From positions 992,001-1,056,000 of the forward strand of contig OZ244626.1 in assembly GCA_965218495.1 (NCBI GenBank): a stretch of 64,000 nucleotides of DNA. The letters run 5' to 3'. Under the pieces are notes generated by a model. It did no database searches and was not told the origin of the DNA. It worked only from the letters and a program-made list of their open reading frames with translations. The number at the start of each line of letters is the position of its first letter. The first letter of the stretch is position 1. This document shows positions 45,057-53,640 of this stretch, piece after piece. A program made the translations under genes and the position numbers. Source of the stretch: G965218495 sp965218495 (GTDB lineage Bacteria; Bacteroidota; Rhodothermia; Rhodothermales; Bin80).

Positions 45057-45332
45057 AGCGCGAAAGCTACGCAAAGCAGTTCATCGTAGCTACTCAGGAG
45101 GACATCTTGCACCAGTGGCGGAAAGATTGACCGGACAAGGCATTCATCCCAGCGCCGCCCGAAAGCAGTTTCAACTGCAGTCAGTGTCCTCATGTGCGCG
45201 TGAATGCGCTGGAGAAGGTGTACCTGCGTCTGAAACACGAGCAGCCTGAGATCATTCTCGAGGAGGAGCTGCGCGTGCGTGTACTCGCCCCGATCGAGCG
45301 GATGATGGAAATGAGCACAGGCGTTTCGAAGC
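45057..45332 (+). pseudogene. Partial nadA pseudogene (third copy of the 3' end)
   Basis: About 90 codons match nadA from KQFIVAT to the C-terminus, but in the nadA frame a TGA (45128-45130) replaces the TGC of RKDCPDK, the first cysteine of GCNC has become Phe, and the normal stop is lost, so the frame runs on to 45385. Over the last 150 bases identity to nadA is very high. A start codon inside it (45194) opens a 63-residue frame that is probably not functional. Confidence 0.8.
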
Positions 45333-45381
45333 CAGCCTCGCCTTGCCCGCCGTTCGCAGGTACAAGAGGTGCTGCGAAGGG

Positions 45382-46743
45382 CTAAAACAGTAATCTAACG
45401 CCCGCAAAGGGCTCAAAGCGCCGCTGCACGAGATAGCGAGGCGCGTCCACGCGTGCGACCAGCTCGAAGGAATAGCGTGCCAGCACATGCAGATAAAACG
45501 GACCCAGAATACGGTAGTCCGTGCCAAACACAAGTGCGCTCTGGTCATCAAAGTCTTCGAAGATGCCCAGGAAGCCGGCGGTGCCCAGCTTATCTATTCC
45601 GACCTCAAAACGAAGCCTGCTTCCACTTTGCACAAAGAGCCGAAAGTGAAACTCGCTTAGCGCCTGACTGCCAAAGTGGCGTCGATAGTAATACCACAAT
45701 GAGAAGCTAGGCGCCACTTCCAGCTTAAATTCCGTGAGCAAGTCGTTCGCGCCGCGACTCTCCTGAATTGGCACGCCGGCAACACCATTCCCTGAGGCCT
45801 TCAGTATGCGCGCATGGACGTTGTGCACGGAATACAGCGAACCCACATACCCTGGGATGAATTGCCTGCTGTTGTAGAATACGCCGATCCGAAGTCTGAA
45901 GGTGACGAGGTCCAGGAATTCTGCGGCATGCAGATCTGCGCCAAAGGCCAGCCCGTCGCCGTAGTCCGGATACCACGCGTAGCTTAGGTATGGCGCGAAG
46001 CCCACGCCTCCTGTAGCAAACAGCTCGACTTGCAGGTCTGCGCTGTACGCTTCAAGACGCGCGTTCGGGGCTCGGTCTATCACGTAGTTGACCCCAAGTT
46101 GAGTGGTGCGCGCCGACAGACCACGCGAAAAAAAGAGTGGGTGTGCGGTTACGCGCCCACCAGCTATGCCTCCCAAGAGCACATCCCCCGTGAAGGCGGC
46201 TATGGTCAGCGCCCGACCACCATAACTGAATTCGGCGCCAACCGTCCGGCGGTCCCACGCAACGGAGGTGCTGTAGAAATTCACTACGTGTCCGATGCCG
46301 AGCCGCATCCCATCCAACAGGCCCACGCGGAGATGAATGGGCCGCGACTGCGGCGCATTGTAGCGGGCGAAGTCCACGAGCCGAAGAATGTCGTAGGGCT
46401 CATCAACATCTGGAGCATAGCGTCCCAGCGGCCCCGCTCGTAGCGTGCCGATGAGGCGCATGGTAACCGGGCGCGTAACCAGCTCCAGCCGCGCACTAGC
46501 CGCTGCGCGCCACTGAGCACCAATGAGTGATAGGCCGCCCATGGCGAAGAGGGCTTTTTCACGACGCCACCACTGGGGCTGCAGCTGTTCCCTGAGGTCA
46601 CCCTCCGAGCCAAACGGTGTCGGCTGCGCCACAGCGGGAGGAGCGAGGAAGCAAATCACCAAAAGTAGCGCAGCATTTCGCGCAAACAGGACTGCAGGGC
46701 CGCGCAGCCGCGCCTTCGCGAAACACTTAAGCCAGGATCTCAT
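45382..46743 (-). CDS. Predicted outer-membrane barrel protein of unknown function
   Basis: A 453-residue protein. The start is taken at the ATG giving MRSWLKCFAKARLR, whose hydrophobic run (ALLLVICFLAPPAVAQ) is a normal signal peptide; the frame is open for 62 codons more but would place the signal internally. The mature part alternates beta-strand-like segments (FAPYLSYAWYPDYGDGLAFGADL, FSLWYYYRRHFG) and ends FAGVRLLF, a C-terminal Phe typical of outer-membrane barrels. Family not recognised. It is divergent from the LON-domain gene with only 11 bases between the two start codons. Confidence 0.72.
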   Translation of the reverse strand: MRSWLKCFAKARLRGPAVLFARNAALLLVICFLAPPAVAQPTPFGSEGDLREQLQPQWWRREKALFAMGGLSLIGAQWRAAASARLELVTRPVTMRLIGTLRAGPLGRYAPDVDEPYDILRLVDFARYNAPQSRPIHLRVGLLDGMRLGIGHVVNFYSTSVAWDRRTVGAEFSYGGRALTIAAFTGDVLLGGIAGGRVTAHPLFFSRGLSARTTQLGVNYVIDRAPNARLEAYSADLQVELFATGGVGFAPYLSYAWYPDYGDGLAFGADLHAAEFLDLVTFRLRIGVFYNSRQFIPGYVGSLYSVHNVHARILKASGNGVAGVPIQESRGANDLLTEFKLEVAPSFSLWYYYRRHFGSQALSEFHFRLFVQSGSRLRFEVGIDKLGTAGFLGIFEDFDDQSALVFGTDYRILGPFYLHVLARYSFELVARVDAPRYLVQRRFEPFAGVRLLF

Positions 46744-46754
46744 TCGATCGTAGT

Positions 46755-47372
46755 ATGAGATTGCCCCTATTCCCGCTAGGCGTCGTGCTTTATCCGTCTG
46801 AGCTGATGCCGCTGCATATATACGAATTGCGCTACCGAACCATGACCAAGCGGTGCCTCGATGAGGACCAGCCCTTCGGGGTGCTATGCACGGATGACGG
46901 CAAGATGGCTGACGTGGGCTGTACCGCACGCATCGCGCGCGTCTTGCAGCGCTACAACGATGGCCGGCTGGACATACTCATTGCTGGAGAACAGCGCTTT
47001 GAGGTCCTTGCGCTCTACGACAACCGGGCGTACCTGACAGGCGACATCTGCTACCTGGAAGATGCACGCGAAGTTCCGCAGCGGAACGTCGTCGAACGTG
47101 TGATCGCGCAACATATGCGGCTGCTGGAAATTGCCGGACGCAAGATACGGCCTTCCGTGTACCGTGAGGCGGAAACGGTATCCTTTCTCATCGCGCGAAG
47201 TGCCGGGCTTACGCTGCAGCAAAAGCAGGAACTTCTGGAATTCCCCAACGAGCAGGCACGCATCGAATTCCTCATCAAGCACTTTGAGGGCTTCATTCCG
47301 CGGATAGAAGAGACGCAGACGCTGCGAACGAAGATTCAGTCCAACGGCCACTTGGAACTCGGTGATCTGTGA
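46755..47372 (+). CDS. LON substrate-binding domain protein
   Basis: A 205-residue protein consisting only of the N-terminal LON domain: LPLFPLGVVLYPSELMPLHIYE at the start, then FGVLCTDDGKMADVGCTARI and GEQRFEVLAL. The ATPase and protease parts of Lon are absent. Free-standing LON-domain proteins are common and may bind misfolded or specific partners; the role here is unknown. It overlaps the next gene by one base (TGATG), so the two are coupled. Confidence 0.88.
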   Translation: MRLPLFPLGVVLYPSELMPLHIYELRYRTMTKRCLDEDQPFGVLCTDDGKMADVGCTARIARVLQRYNDGRLDILIAGEQRFEVLALYDNRAYLTGDICYLEDAREVPQRNVVERVIAQHMRLLEIAGRKIRPSVYREAETVSFLIARSAGLTLQQKQELLEFPNEQARIEFLIKHFEGFIPRIEETQTLRTKIQSNGHLELGDL

Positions 47373-48229
47373 TGCCGCAAGTAGGGCCTTATACGCTCTA
47401 TGCTATTGAGGCGGGCCGCTTCCGCCTGGATGGTGGAGCCATGTTCGGCGTGGTGCCCAAGACGGTTTGGGAGAGGCGCGTGGCAGCCGACAGCCGTAAT
47501 CGGATACAGATTCAGATGCGCTGCCTGCTATTGGAGGGCGAAGGGCGGCTGATTCTGATCGACACCGGAGTGGGACACAAAGAAAACGCGTGGTTTAACG
47601 ATGCCTTTGCCGTTGACTTCACGCGCTGCGACTTAGAGCGCAGCCTCCACGCCGCCGGCTTTACGCTTGCCGACATAACCGACGTCATCCTGACCCATCT
47701 CCACTTTGACCATGCGGGAGGGAGCACCAGGCGAGTAGGTGAACAAGTGGTGCCGACGTTTCCCAATGCTACCTACTACCTTCAGCAGGGCCAGTGGGAA
47801 ACGGCCCTCGCCCCCAACGTGCGCGAAGCGGCCTCGTTTATCCGGCATAACTTCATGCCGCTGCGCGAGGCTGGGCAGCTTGTGCTGCTGCAAGGTGCGC
47901 AAAACCTCTTCCCAGGCATTGATGTCCTTGCGGTACACGGGCATACTCGGGCGCAGCAGTTGGTAAAGATGACGGGTCCCGAGGGTTCGCTGGTATTCGT
48001 GGCTGACCTCTTTCCAATGTCCCACCACGTGCGGGCGCCTTGGGTAATGGCTTATGACGTTCAGCCGCTGCTCACGCTCGCGGAAAAGGAGCACTTCCTG
48101 CGAGAAGCGCACGAACAGGGCTACAACCTGTTTTTTGAGCACGATCCCGACACAACGATCGCCAACATAGTGGAGGGTCCGCGTGGATACGCAGCAAGCA
48201 ACAATCGTACTTTAAACGAGCTTTTCTAG
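47372..48229 (+). CDS. Metallo-beta-lactamase fold hydrolase
   Basis: A 285-residue MBL-fold protein with the metal-binding motif THLHFDHAGG, LIDTGVG before it, a later histidine in LAVHGHTRAQ, the bridging Asp in VFVADLFPMSHH and a C-terminal FFEHDPDT. This pattern fits the lactonase/quorum-quenching-like branch, but substrates vary widely. The start is the ATG overlapping the previous stop; a GTG one codon earlier is less likely. 137 bases separate it from porU. Confidence 0.88.
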   Translation: MPQVGPYTLYAIEAGRFRLDGGAMFGVVPKTVWERRVAADSRNRIQIQMRCLLLEGEGRLILIDTGVGHKENAWFNDAFAVDFTRCDLERSLHAAGFTLADITDVILTHLHFDHAGGSTRRVGEQVVPTFPNATYYLQQGQWETALAPNVREAASFIRHNFMPLREAGQLVLLQGAQNLFPGIDVLAVHGHTRAQQLVKMTGPEGSLVFVADLFPMSHHVRAPWVMAYDVQPLLTLAEKEHFLREAHEQGYNLFFEHDPDTTIANIVEGPRGYAASNNRTLNELF

Positions 48230-48366
48230 AAACCTTTTGCGCGAACCGCAGTATCAGCGAGCTAGAGTCAACACGCACGCATATAGGCGCAACTGCTACC
48301 GAATACCCAGTTTGTCGCATTGCGGATGCCAGGCATCTGCCTAAGTACCACGAAATCGTAAGGCGC

Positions 48367-51300
48367 GTGCGTTTGCGTAAGGTCAGTATTGTCTTGCTGT
48401 TGGCAAGTGCGCTTGCTGCTATTGGGGCGCATGCTCAGCAAGTCCAATTCCGTCAGGTGGAGGCAGAGGACACCAGGGAGGTCTACGAGCTTCTCGCCTC
48501 ATGGAGCAGCCCGCTGGTGCAGCAAAGCGAGCCCCTTGATGCCAACGGGCTGCGGATCCTTACGCAGGGCGGACTCTTCGAGCGTACCGCTACCCTGCAT
48601 TTGGCCACGCTGGCCCAACCTGCGGTGCGTGTCCTGGCGGCCGACTTTGATGAGGTTGCAGCGACGGTGCAACCTGAAGTGGTGCACCCGATGGGTGGCC
48701 TCCCCGCGGAGGTCGTAGGGCTTGGCCTGCATCGAAAATCACCTGCAGCCACGCTGGTGGTTCGCACAGTGACATTTGACGGCACCGTGCTTAGGCGCTA
48801 CCGCCGCCTGTTGGTTGAAGTCACCTGGGCTGGAGGGCCTGCCGTGCAGCCTGCAGGCAATAACCCGCACCTCAGCGTGAGCGAGAGCGTGCTGGCTTCA
48901 GGTACGATATTCAAGATTCCAATTGTGCAGGAAGGCATCTACCAGATTGACCGGACCTTCTTGGCTGCGTTGCCAGGACTCGGCATGAGCCCGAACTCCA
49001 TAGATCCACGGGACGTTAGGGTCTACGGCAACGGGGGAATGCCCGTGCCGGCCCTCAATAGCGATCCAAGACTGGCTGACCTGGTCGAAATCCAGGTCTT
49101 CGTACAAGGCGGCGGAGACGGCTCTTTTGACAACGGTGATGCAGTGTGGTTCTATGGGGCCGGCCCTTCGGGCTGGCGTAGTGTGCACCTTCGTGACAGC
49201 CGAAGTGAGCTGCGCTACGACACATCAGGCAGCCCCATTGTGGAGTGGCAGCACTATGTGCATCCCTATTCAAATGAGAACTACTACTTCATCAAAATTG
49301 ACGATCAGGACAACACCGAGTTCACGCAGGCATTGTATCCTGGTGTGGCGGGAGCGACTGAGCTCACGCAGGTCCTGGGGCGCCACTACGTGGACTTTGA
49401 TGAGTTTCTCTGGGCTCGAAGCGGCGAGAGCGGCCATACGTGGGTCAGCAGACCAATTCAGGACAGGGGCACCCTGACTGTGCTTGACAACGTGCCACTG
49501 CCCGGTCTCCAAAGCGGGAAGATCGCCTATCATGCTCGGCCCGCGATCAAGAGCAACCCGGCTGCTTCGGTTTTTTTTCTCTCTGGGAGCACCACGCTGG
49601 CCAGCGTGAATTTTGGGGCTACTTTCGGCAGCAGCGCTACCACCCCCATTGCGCGCACGGGTGTGGCTGTCTTTGAACAAGATGTCAGCGCCAGCCAGCA
49701 GGTTTCCATGACTATGGAGATTGAGAATATCGCAGGCGGGCCGCAAGCTGCCCTGGACTGGCTACGCGCATACTACCCGATGGTACCGGCACGGTCCGAA
49801 CCTCCCCTGCGCCTGCATACGCCGCTGAAGACGGCAGGCACGTTCACGTTGACACTCCAGGGGTTTGCCACAGAGCCCTTTGTGCTGGACATCACCACAC
49901 CGGGCGCATACACCTGGCTGGGCACGGAGCGGGTCGGCAATGATTATCGCATTCAGGCTACGTCGGACGAAATCCTTGCGCCCAGAGAGCTCATTGCCTT
50001 TGATGCCGGGCATGTCACGCCCCTGGTTGCCGCTGAATTGTGCCCTGCTGACATCGGATGCCGGGTTGCGCAACAAAACCTGCACGGCATCGCTGCCTAC
50101 CCGGACTTTGTCATCATCACGCCGGCGGAATTTGCCAATCAGGCGGAGGAGCTTGCCACGATTCGTCGCAATGAAGGACTCACCGTCGAAGTCATTGACG
50201 TGCAGCAGATCTACAACGAGTTTTCCGGCGGGCTGCAGGATGTGCGCGGCATCCGTGATTATCTGAAATTCCTCTACGACCGCGCGCCCAGCGAGGACGA
50301 GCTGCTCCGGTATGTTCTCTTTTTCGGCGATGGCCATTACAACTATCGCTCCATCAATGTGGACGAAAACGTGCTGACCAACTGGATTCCGCCCTTCGAA
50401 ACCGAGGAGTCCTTTGTCCCGGAGACGTCCTATACCACTGACGACTACTTCGGGCTATTGGATGACAACGAAGGGCTGTGGCCGTTTGTGCGTCAGAGCT
50501 TTCGTGGGCCCAGTGCCTATCTGAACGAACGCGTGGACCTAGGCATCGGGCGCTTAACAGTTACGACACAGCAGCAGGCGCAAACGGTGCTTGATAAGAT
50601 TAAGCACTACGAGAGCCCACAGAACTTTGGCCCTTGGCGCAAACGCTACGTTTTTCTGGCTGACGATGGTCCCACGGGCGCCGCAGGCACGCAGGACGAC
50701 AAGGACCTGCATACGCAGAATACGGATGTGGTTGCCGAGATGGTGGAAGAGGTGGCCCCGTATATCAATCAAAAAAAGGTCTACGGCATATCGTACCCTC
50801 GGGAATTCTTAAATGGCTGGAGGATGCCGCGTGCTCGACAGGACGTCCTGACAGCGATCAATGATGGTGTATTGATGTTCAACTTCAGCGGCCATGGCAA
50901 TGAGCATGGGCTGGCGCAGGAAGATCTATTCAACGCCGACGATGCGGTTTCGCTGACGAACTACGATGTCCTGCCCATCTTCATTACGGCGACATGCTCT
51001 TTTGGGCGGTGGGATCAGTCGGATACCCAGAGCGGGGCGGAGGTGCTCCTGCTCAGCAGTCAGGGTGGCGCCATCGCGCTGCTGACGACGGTGCGCACAG
51101 TGTACACTTCGGGTGATGCGTCAAGCCTTAACGTGGGCCTGAATGTCGCGCTGAACAAAGAGCTGTTTCAAAGAGGAGCGGACGGGCTCATGCCTCGTCT
51201 GGGCGATGCGCTTCTTTCGACAAAAAATGTGCGTGTTGGGTACGAGGGCAACAACCGGAAGTTCAACCTCTTGGGCGATCCGACACTGCGTGTCGGTGTA

Positions 51301-52404
51301 CCTGCTCCACATGTCGTGGTGGAGTCCGTCAATGGCGTAGATGTGACACAAGGGACAACGGACATCAAAGCGCTTGAGCGCGTCACGCTGGAAGGTCGCA
51401 TTGAAACGGTTGATCGGCAGTTTGATGCGTCATTTGACGGCACGGTAACCCTGACCGTCTTCGACGCAGAGCGACGTGTGGCGATTCCACCCGACATTCG
51501 GCGTCACATGCTCAATCCATACTATCGGGTACGCGAGGACCTTATCTGGGCCGGCCGCACCAAGGCGAAGGCAGGGCGCTTTGCGGCCACCTTCGTGGTG
51601 CCTAAGGACATTTCTTACAGTGACAAGCCGGGGCGTATCTCGGTCTATGCCGCCAGCGACCAGTCGCACGCGCAGGGGTATACTGATAACATCATTGTAG
51701 GCGGAACGGCAGGCGAGTTCCCCGATGATGACCTGGGCCCCGTCATAGAACTATACCTGGGTGACGAAACGTTTACTACGGGCGGCCTCACTACAAGCAC
51801 GCCCGAAGTGCTCGCCAAAATCTTTGATGAAAGTGGTGTCAACACGGTCGGTGCGGGCGTGGGCCATGAGATGCTGCTGGTGCTGGATGAAAACGAAGAG
51901 GACGCGGTGAAGGTCGGTGCGCTCTACGAGAGCGAAGAAAATTCGTACCAACGTGGCACGGTGCAATACAAATTCAACGAACCATTGACTCCGGGCATGC
52001 ATACGCTGTCCATGCGCGCCTGGGATGTGCTAAACAACTCAGGTTCGAGCACGCTCGAGTTTGTGGTAGCCGATGAAGCACAGCTGGTGGTACGCAACGT
52101 CCTCAACTATCCCAATCCGACCACCGGGCCGACCCGGTTCGTGTTCGAGCATAACCAGGTGCCTGGCACGCCCGTCAGCGTGCAAGTGCGCATCTATTCG
52201 CTAGCCGGGCGCCCTGTGCGCACGATAGAGACCGATGACGCGCTTCCCGGCGGTGCGATGCAGATCATCTGGGATGGCACAGATGATGATTATGCCAGGC
52301 TGCCTCCCGGCGTGTACCTATACAAGGTACGCGTCGAGACGCTAGGTAGCGGAGGTGAGCGCCAGGTTTCTGAAATCATCGAGAGGCTAGCCATCATTCG
52401 CTAA
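48367..52404 (+). CDS. porU: Type IX secretion system sortase PorU (GTG start)
   Basis: PorU cleaves the C-terminal signal of T9SS cargo and attaches the cargo to the cell surface. This 1,345-residue protein has a signal peptide (MRLRKVSIVLLLASALAAIGAHAQ), a long N-terminal beta region, a gingipain-type C25 peptidase domain (about residues 575-960) with the catalytic pair H843 (NFSGHGNEHG) and C877 (ITATCSFGRWDQ), and a C-terminal domain with NYPNPTTGPTRF and a PPGVYLYKV strand typical of T9SS/FlgD-like ends. The GTG is the first codon before the signal peptide; no ATG precedes it in frame. It is somewhat longer than the P. gingivalis protein. porV follows after 19 bases. Confidence 0.9.
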   Translation: MRLRKVSIVLLLASALAAIGAHAQQVQFRQVEAEDTREVYELLASWSSPLVQQSEPLDANGLRILTQGGLFERTATLHLATLAQPAVRVLAADFDEVAATVQPEVVHPMGGLPAEVVGLGLHRKSPAATLVVRTVTFDGTVLRRYRRLLVEVTWAGGPAVQPAGNNPHLSVSESVLASGTIFKIPIVQEGIYQIDRTFLAALPGLGMSPNSIDPRDVRVYGNGGMPVPALNSDPRLADLVEIQVFVQGGGDGSFDNGDAVWFYGAGPSGWRSVHLRDSRSELRYDTSGSPIVEWQHYVHPYSNENYYFIKIDDQDNTEFTQALYPGVAGATELTQVLGRHYVDFDEFLWARSGESGHTWVSRPIQDRGTLTVLDNVPLPGLQSGKIAYHARPAIKSNPAASVFFLSGSTTLASVNFGATFGSSATTPIARTGVAVFEQDVSASQQVSMTMEIENIAGGPQAALDWLRAYYPMVPARSEPPLRLHTPLKTAGTFTLTLQGFATEPFVLDITTPGAYTWLGTERVGNDYRIQATSDEILAPRELIAFDAGHVTPLVAAELCPADIGCRVAQQNLHGIAAYPDFVIITPAEFANQAEELATIRRNEGLTVEVIDVQQIYNEFSGGLQDVRGIRDYLKFLYDRAPSEDELLRYVLFFGDGHYNYRSINVDENVLTNWIPPFETEESFVPETSYTTDDYFGLLDDNEGLWPFVRQSFRGPSAYLNERVDLGIGRLTVTTQQQAQTVLDKIKHYESPQNFGPWRKRYVFLADDGPTGAAGTQDDKDLHTQNTDVVAEMVEEVAPYINQKKVYGISYPREFLNGWRMPRARQDVLTAINDGVLMFNFSGHGNEHGLAQEDLFNADDAVSLTNYDVLPIFITATCSFGRWDQSDTQSGAEVLLLSSQGGAIALLTTVRTVYTSGDASSLNVGLNVALNKELFQRGADGLMPRLGDALLSTKNVRVGYEGNNRKFNLLGDPTLRVGVPAPHVVVESVNGVDVTQGTTDIKALERVTLEGRIETVDRQFDASFDGTVTLTVFDAERRVAIPPDIRRHMLNPYYRVREDLIWAGRTKAKAGRFAATFVVPKDISYSDKPGRISVYAASDQSHAQGYTDNIIVGGTAGEFPDDDLGPVIELYLGDETFTTGGLTTSTPEVLAKIFDESGVNTVGAGVGHEMLLVLDENEEDAVKVGALYESEENSYQRGTVQYKFNEPLTPGMHTLSMRAWDVLNNSGSSTLEFVVADEAQLVVRNVLNYPNPTTGPTRFVFEHNQVPGTPVSVQVRIYSLAGRPVRTIETDDALPGGAMQIIWDGTDDDYARLPPGVYLYKVRVETLGSGGERQVSEIIERLAIIR

Positions 52405-52423
52405 CGTACATCAATCAATTTCT

Positions 52424-53626
52424 ATGGTAATGCACTCTTATTCTCTAGGCCGATTGCATGCGCAAACCCTTGTACTGCTGGCTGTGACGGCAGGTCTGCT
52501 GCCATTGGCACGGCCCCTGCAGGCCCAGATCGGAGGGGCTGCGGTTGTGTTCCTGATGATTGAGCCGGACAGCCGTTCGGCCGGCATGGGCAATGCAGGT
52601 GTAGCGCTGGCAGACAACGCTAACGCGATATTCTGGAATCCTGCAGGTCTTGCAGACCAGCGTGGTATGGAGATTGGCATCACGCACTCGAACTGGCTAC
52701 CGGAATTCAACGCCGGTCTTTACTACGAATACTTAGTTGCTAAGCAACATTTTCAGGGATGGGGCACATTTGGAGGCCACCTCACCTACCTGTACCTCGG
52801 TGAGCATGATCACCGCGATGCGCAGAACCAGGATTTGGGCACGTTTAGATCGTACGACCTTGCGGCTGGGCTTTCCTGGGGAGGCAAGGCTTTTAAGAAC
52901 CTCTCCGTAGGTACCGGGGTACGCCTGATCTATTCCAGCCTAGCCAATGTGTCGGTAGGTGCCCAAAAGACCAACCCGGGTGTCTCCGTAGGCGTAGACG
53001 CTGCAGCACTGTACAAGGCACCTGAATTCTGGCTCGGGCTCACCACAATTAACTACAATGTGGGCTTTAACCTAGCCAACATGGGGCCGAAGATCCAGTA
53101 CTCCGACAGCGAGCAGGGCGACCCCATTCCGACCTATCTGCGCTTTGGGCATGCGCTCACATTCAGGTTCGACGACTACAACAAGATCACTCTGGCCAAC
53201 GATTTTTCGAAGATCCTCACGCGCCAGCGGGTGAGCGAAGTCTGCCTAGACCCCACCGACAGCGAAACCTGTGACCTTGAATACGATGCAGACCCTTTCT
53301 ACAAAGCCATCTTTTCGGCTTGGACGCCGATATCGGTAGCCCGTGGTGCGGCCGACGACGATGAGCAGAAGCTTGAGTCGCTATCCATAGTTGATCAGCT
53401 ACTGATCTCTACCGGGTTTGAGTATTGGTATCACGATCTGTTTGCTGCGCGAGCGGGGTATTTCTACGAAAACCCCTACAACGGGGACCGCCAGTTTTTG
53501 ACCTTCGGTACGGGCCTGCGGTGGAACATCGTGGGCGTAGACTTCTCGTATATATACGCACTGGAGGAGAACCACCCGCTAGCCAATACGATGCGTTTCT
53601 CGCTTTTACTCAATCTGGCCCGCTAG
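52424..53626 (+). CDS. porV: Type IX secretion system outer-membrane barrel PorV
   Basis: PorV (LptO) shuttles cargo from the T9SS translocon to PorU. The 400-residue protein has a signal peptide ending PLQAQ and the family's N-terminal signature FLMIEPDSRSAGMGNAGVALADNANAIFWNPAGLA. The remainder has alternating barrel strands, with FASYDLAAGLSWGGKAF-like residues (FRSYDLAAGLSWGGKAF) and IVDQLLISTGFEYWYHDLFAARAGYFYE. The PorU-PorV pairing is common in Bacteroidota. PorV and PorQ are related, but adjacency to PorU favours PorV. Confidence 0.88.
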   Translation: MVMHSYSLGRLHAQTLVLLAVTAGLLPLARPLQAQIGGAAVVFLMIEPDSRSAGMGNAGVALADNANAIFWNPAGLADQRGMEIGITHSNWLPEFNAGLYYEYLVAKQHFQGWGTFGGHLTYLYLGEHDHRDAQNQDLGTFRSYDLAAGLSWGGKAFKNLSVGTGVRLIYSSLANVSVGAQKTNPGVSVGVDAAALYKAPEFWLGLTTINYNVGFNLANMGPKIQYSDSEQGDPIPTYLRFGHALTFRFDDYNKITLANDFSKILTRQRVSEVCLDPTDSETCDLEYDADPFYKAIFSAWTPISVARGAADDDEQKLESLSIVDQLLISTGFEYWYHDLFAARAGYFYENPYNGDRQFLTFGTGLRWNIVGVDFSYIYALEENHPLANTMRFSLLLNLAR

Positions 53627-53640
53627 CACGGGGCGTGCAT

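Noticed and set aside
45194..45385. 63-residue frame as a functional small NadA-like protein
   Set aside because: It is the end of a truncated nadA copy with an upstream in-frame TGA and a lost stop; it lacks the substrate-binding domains.
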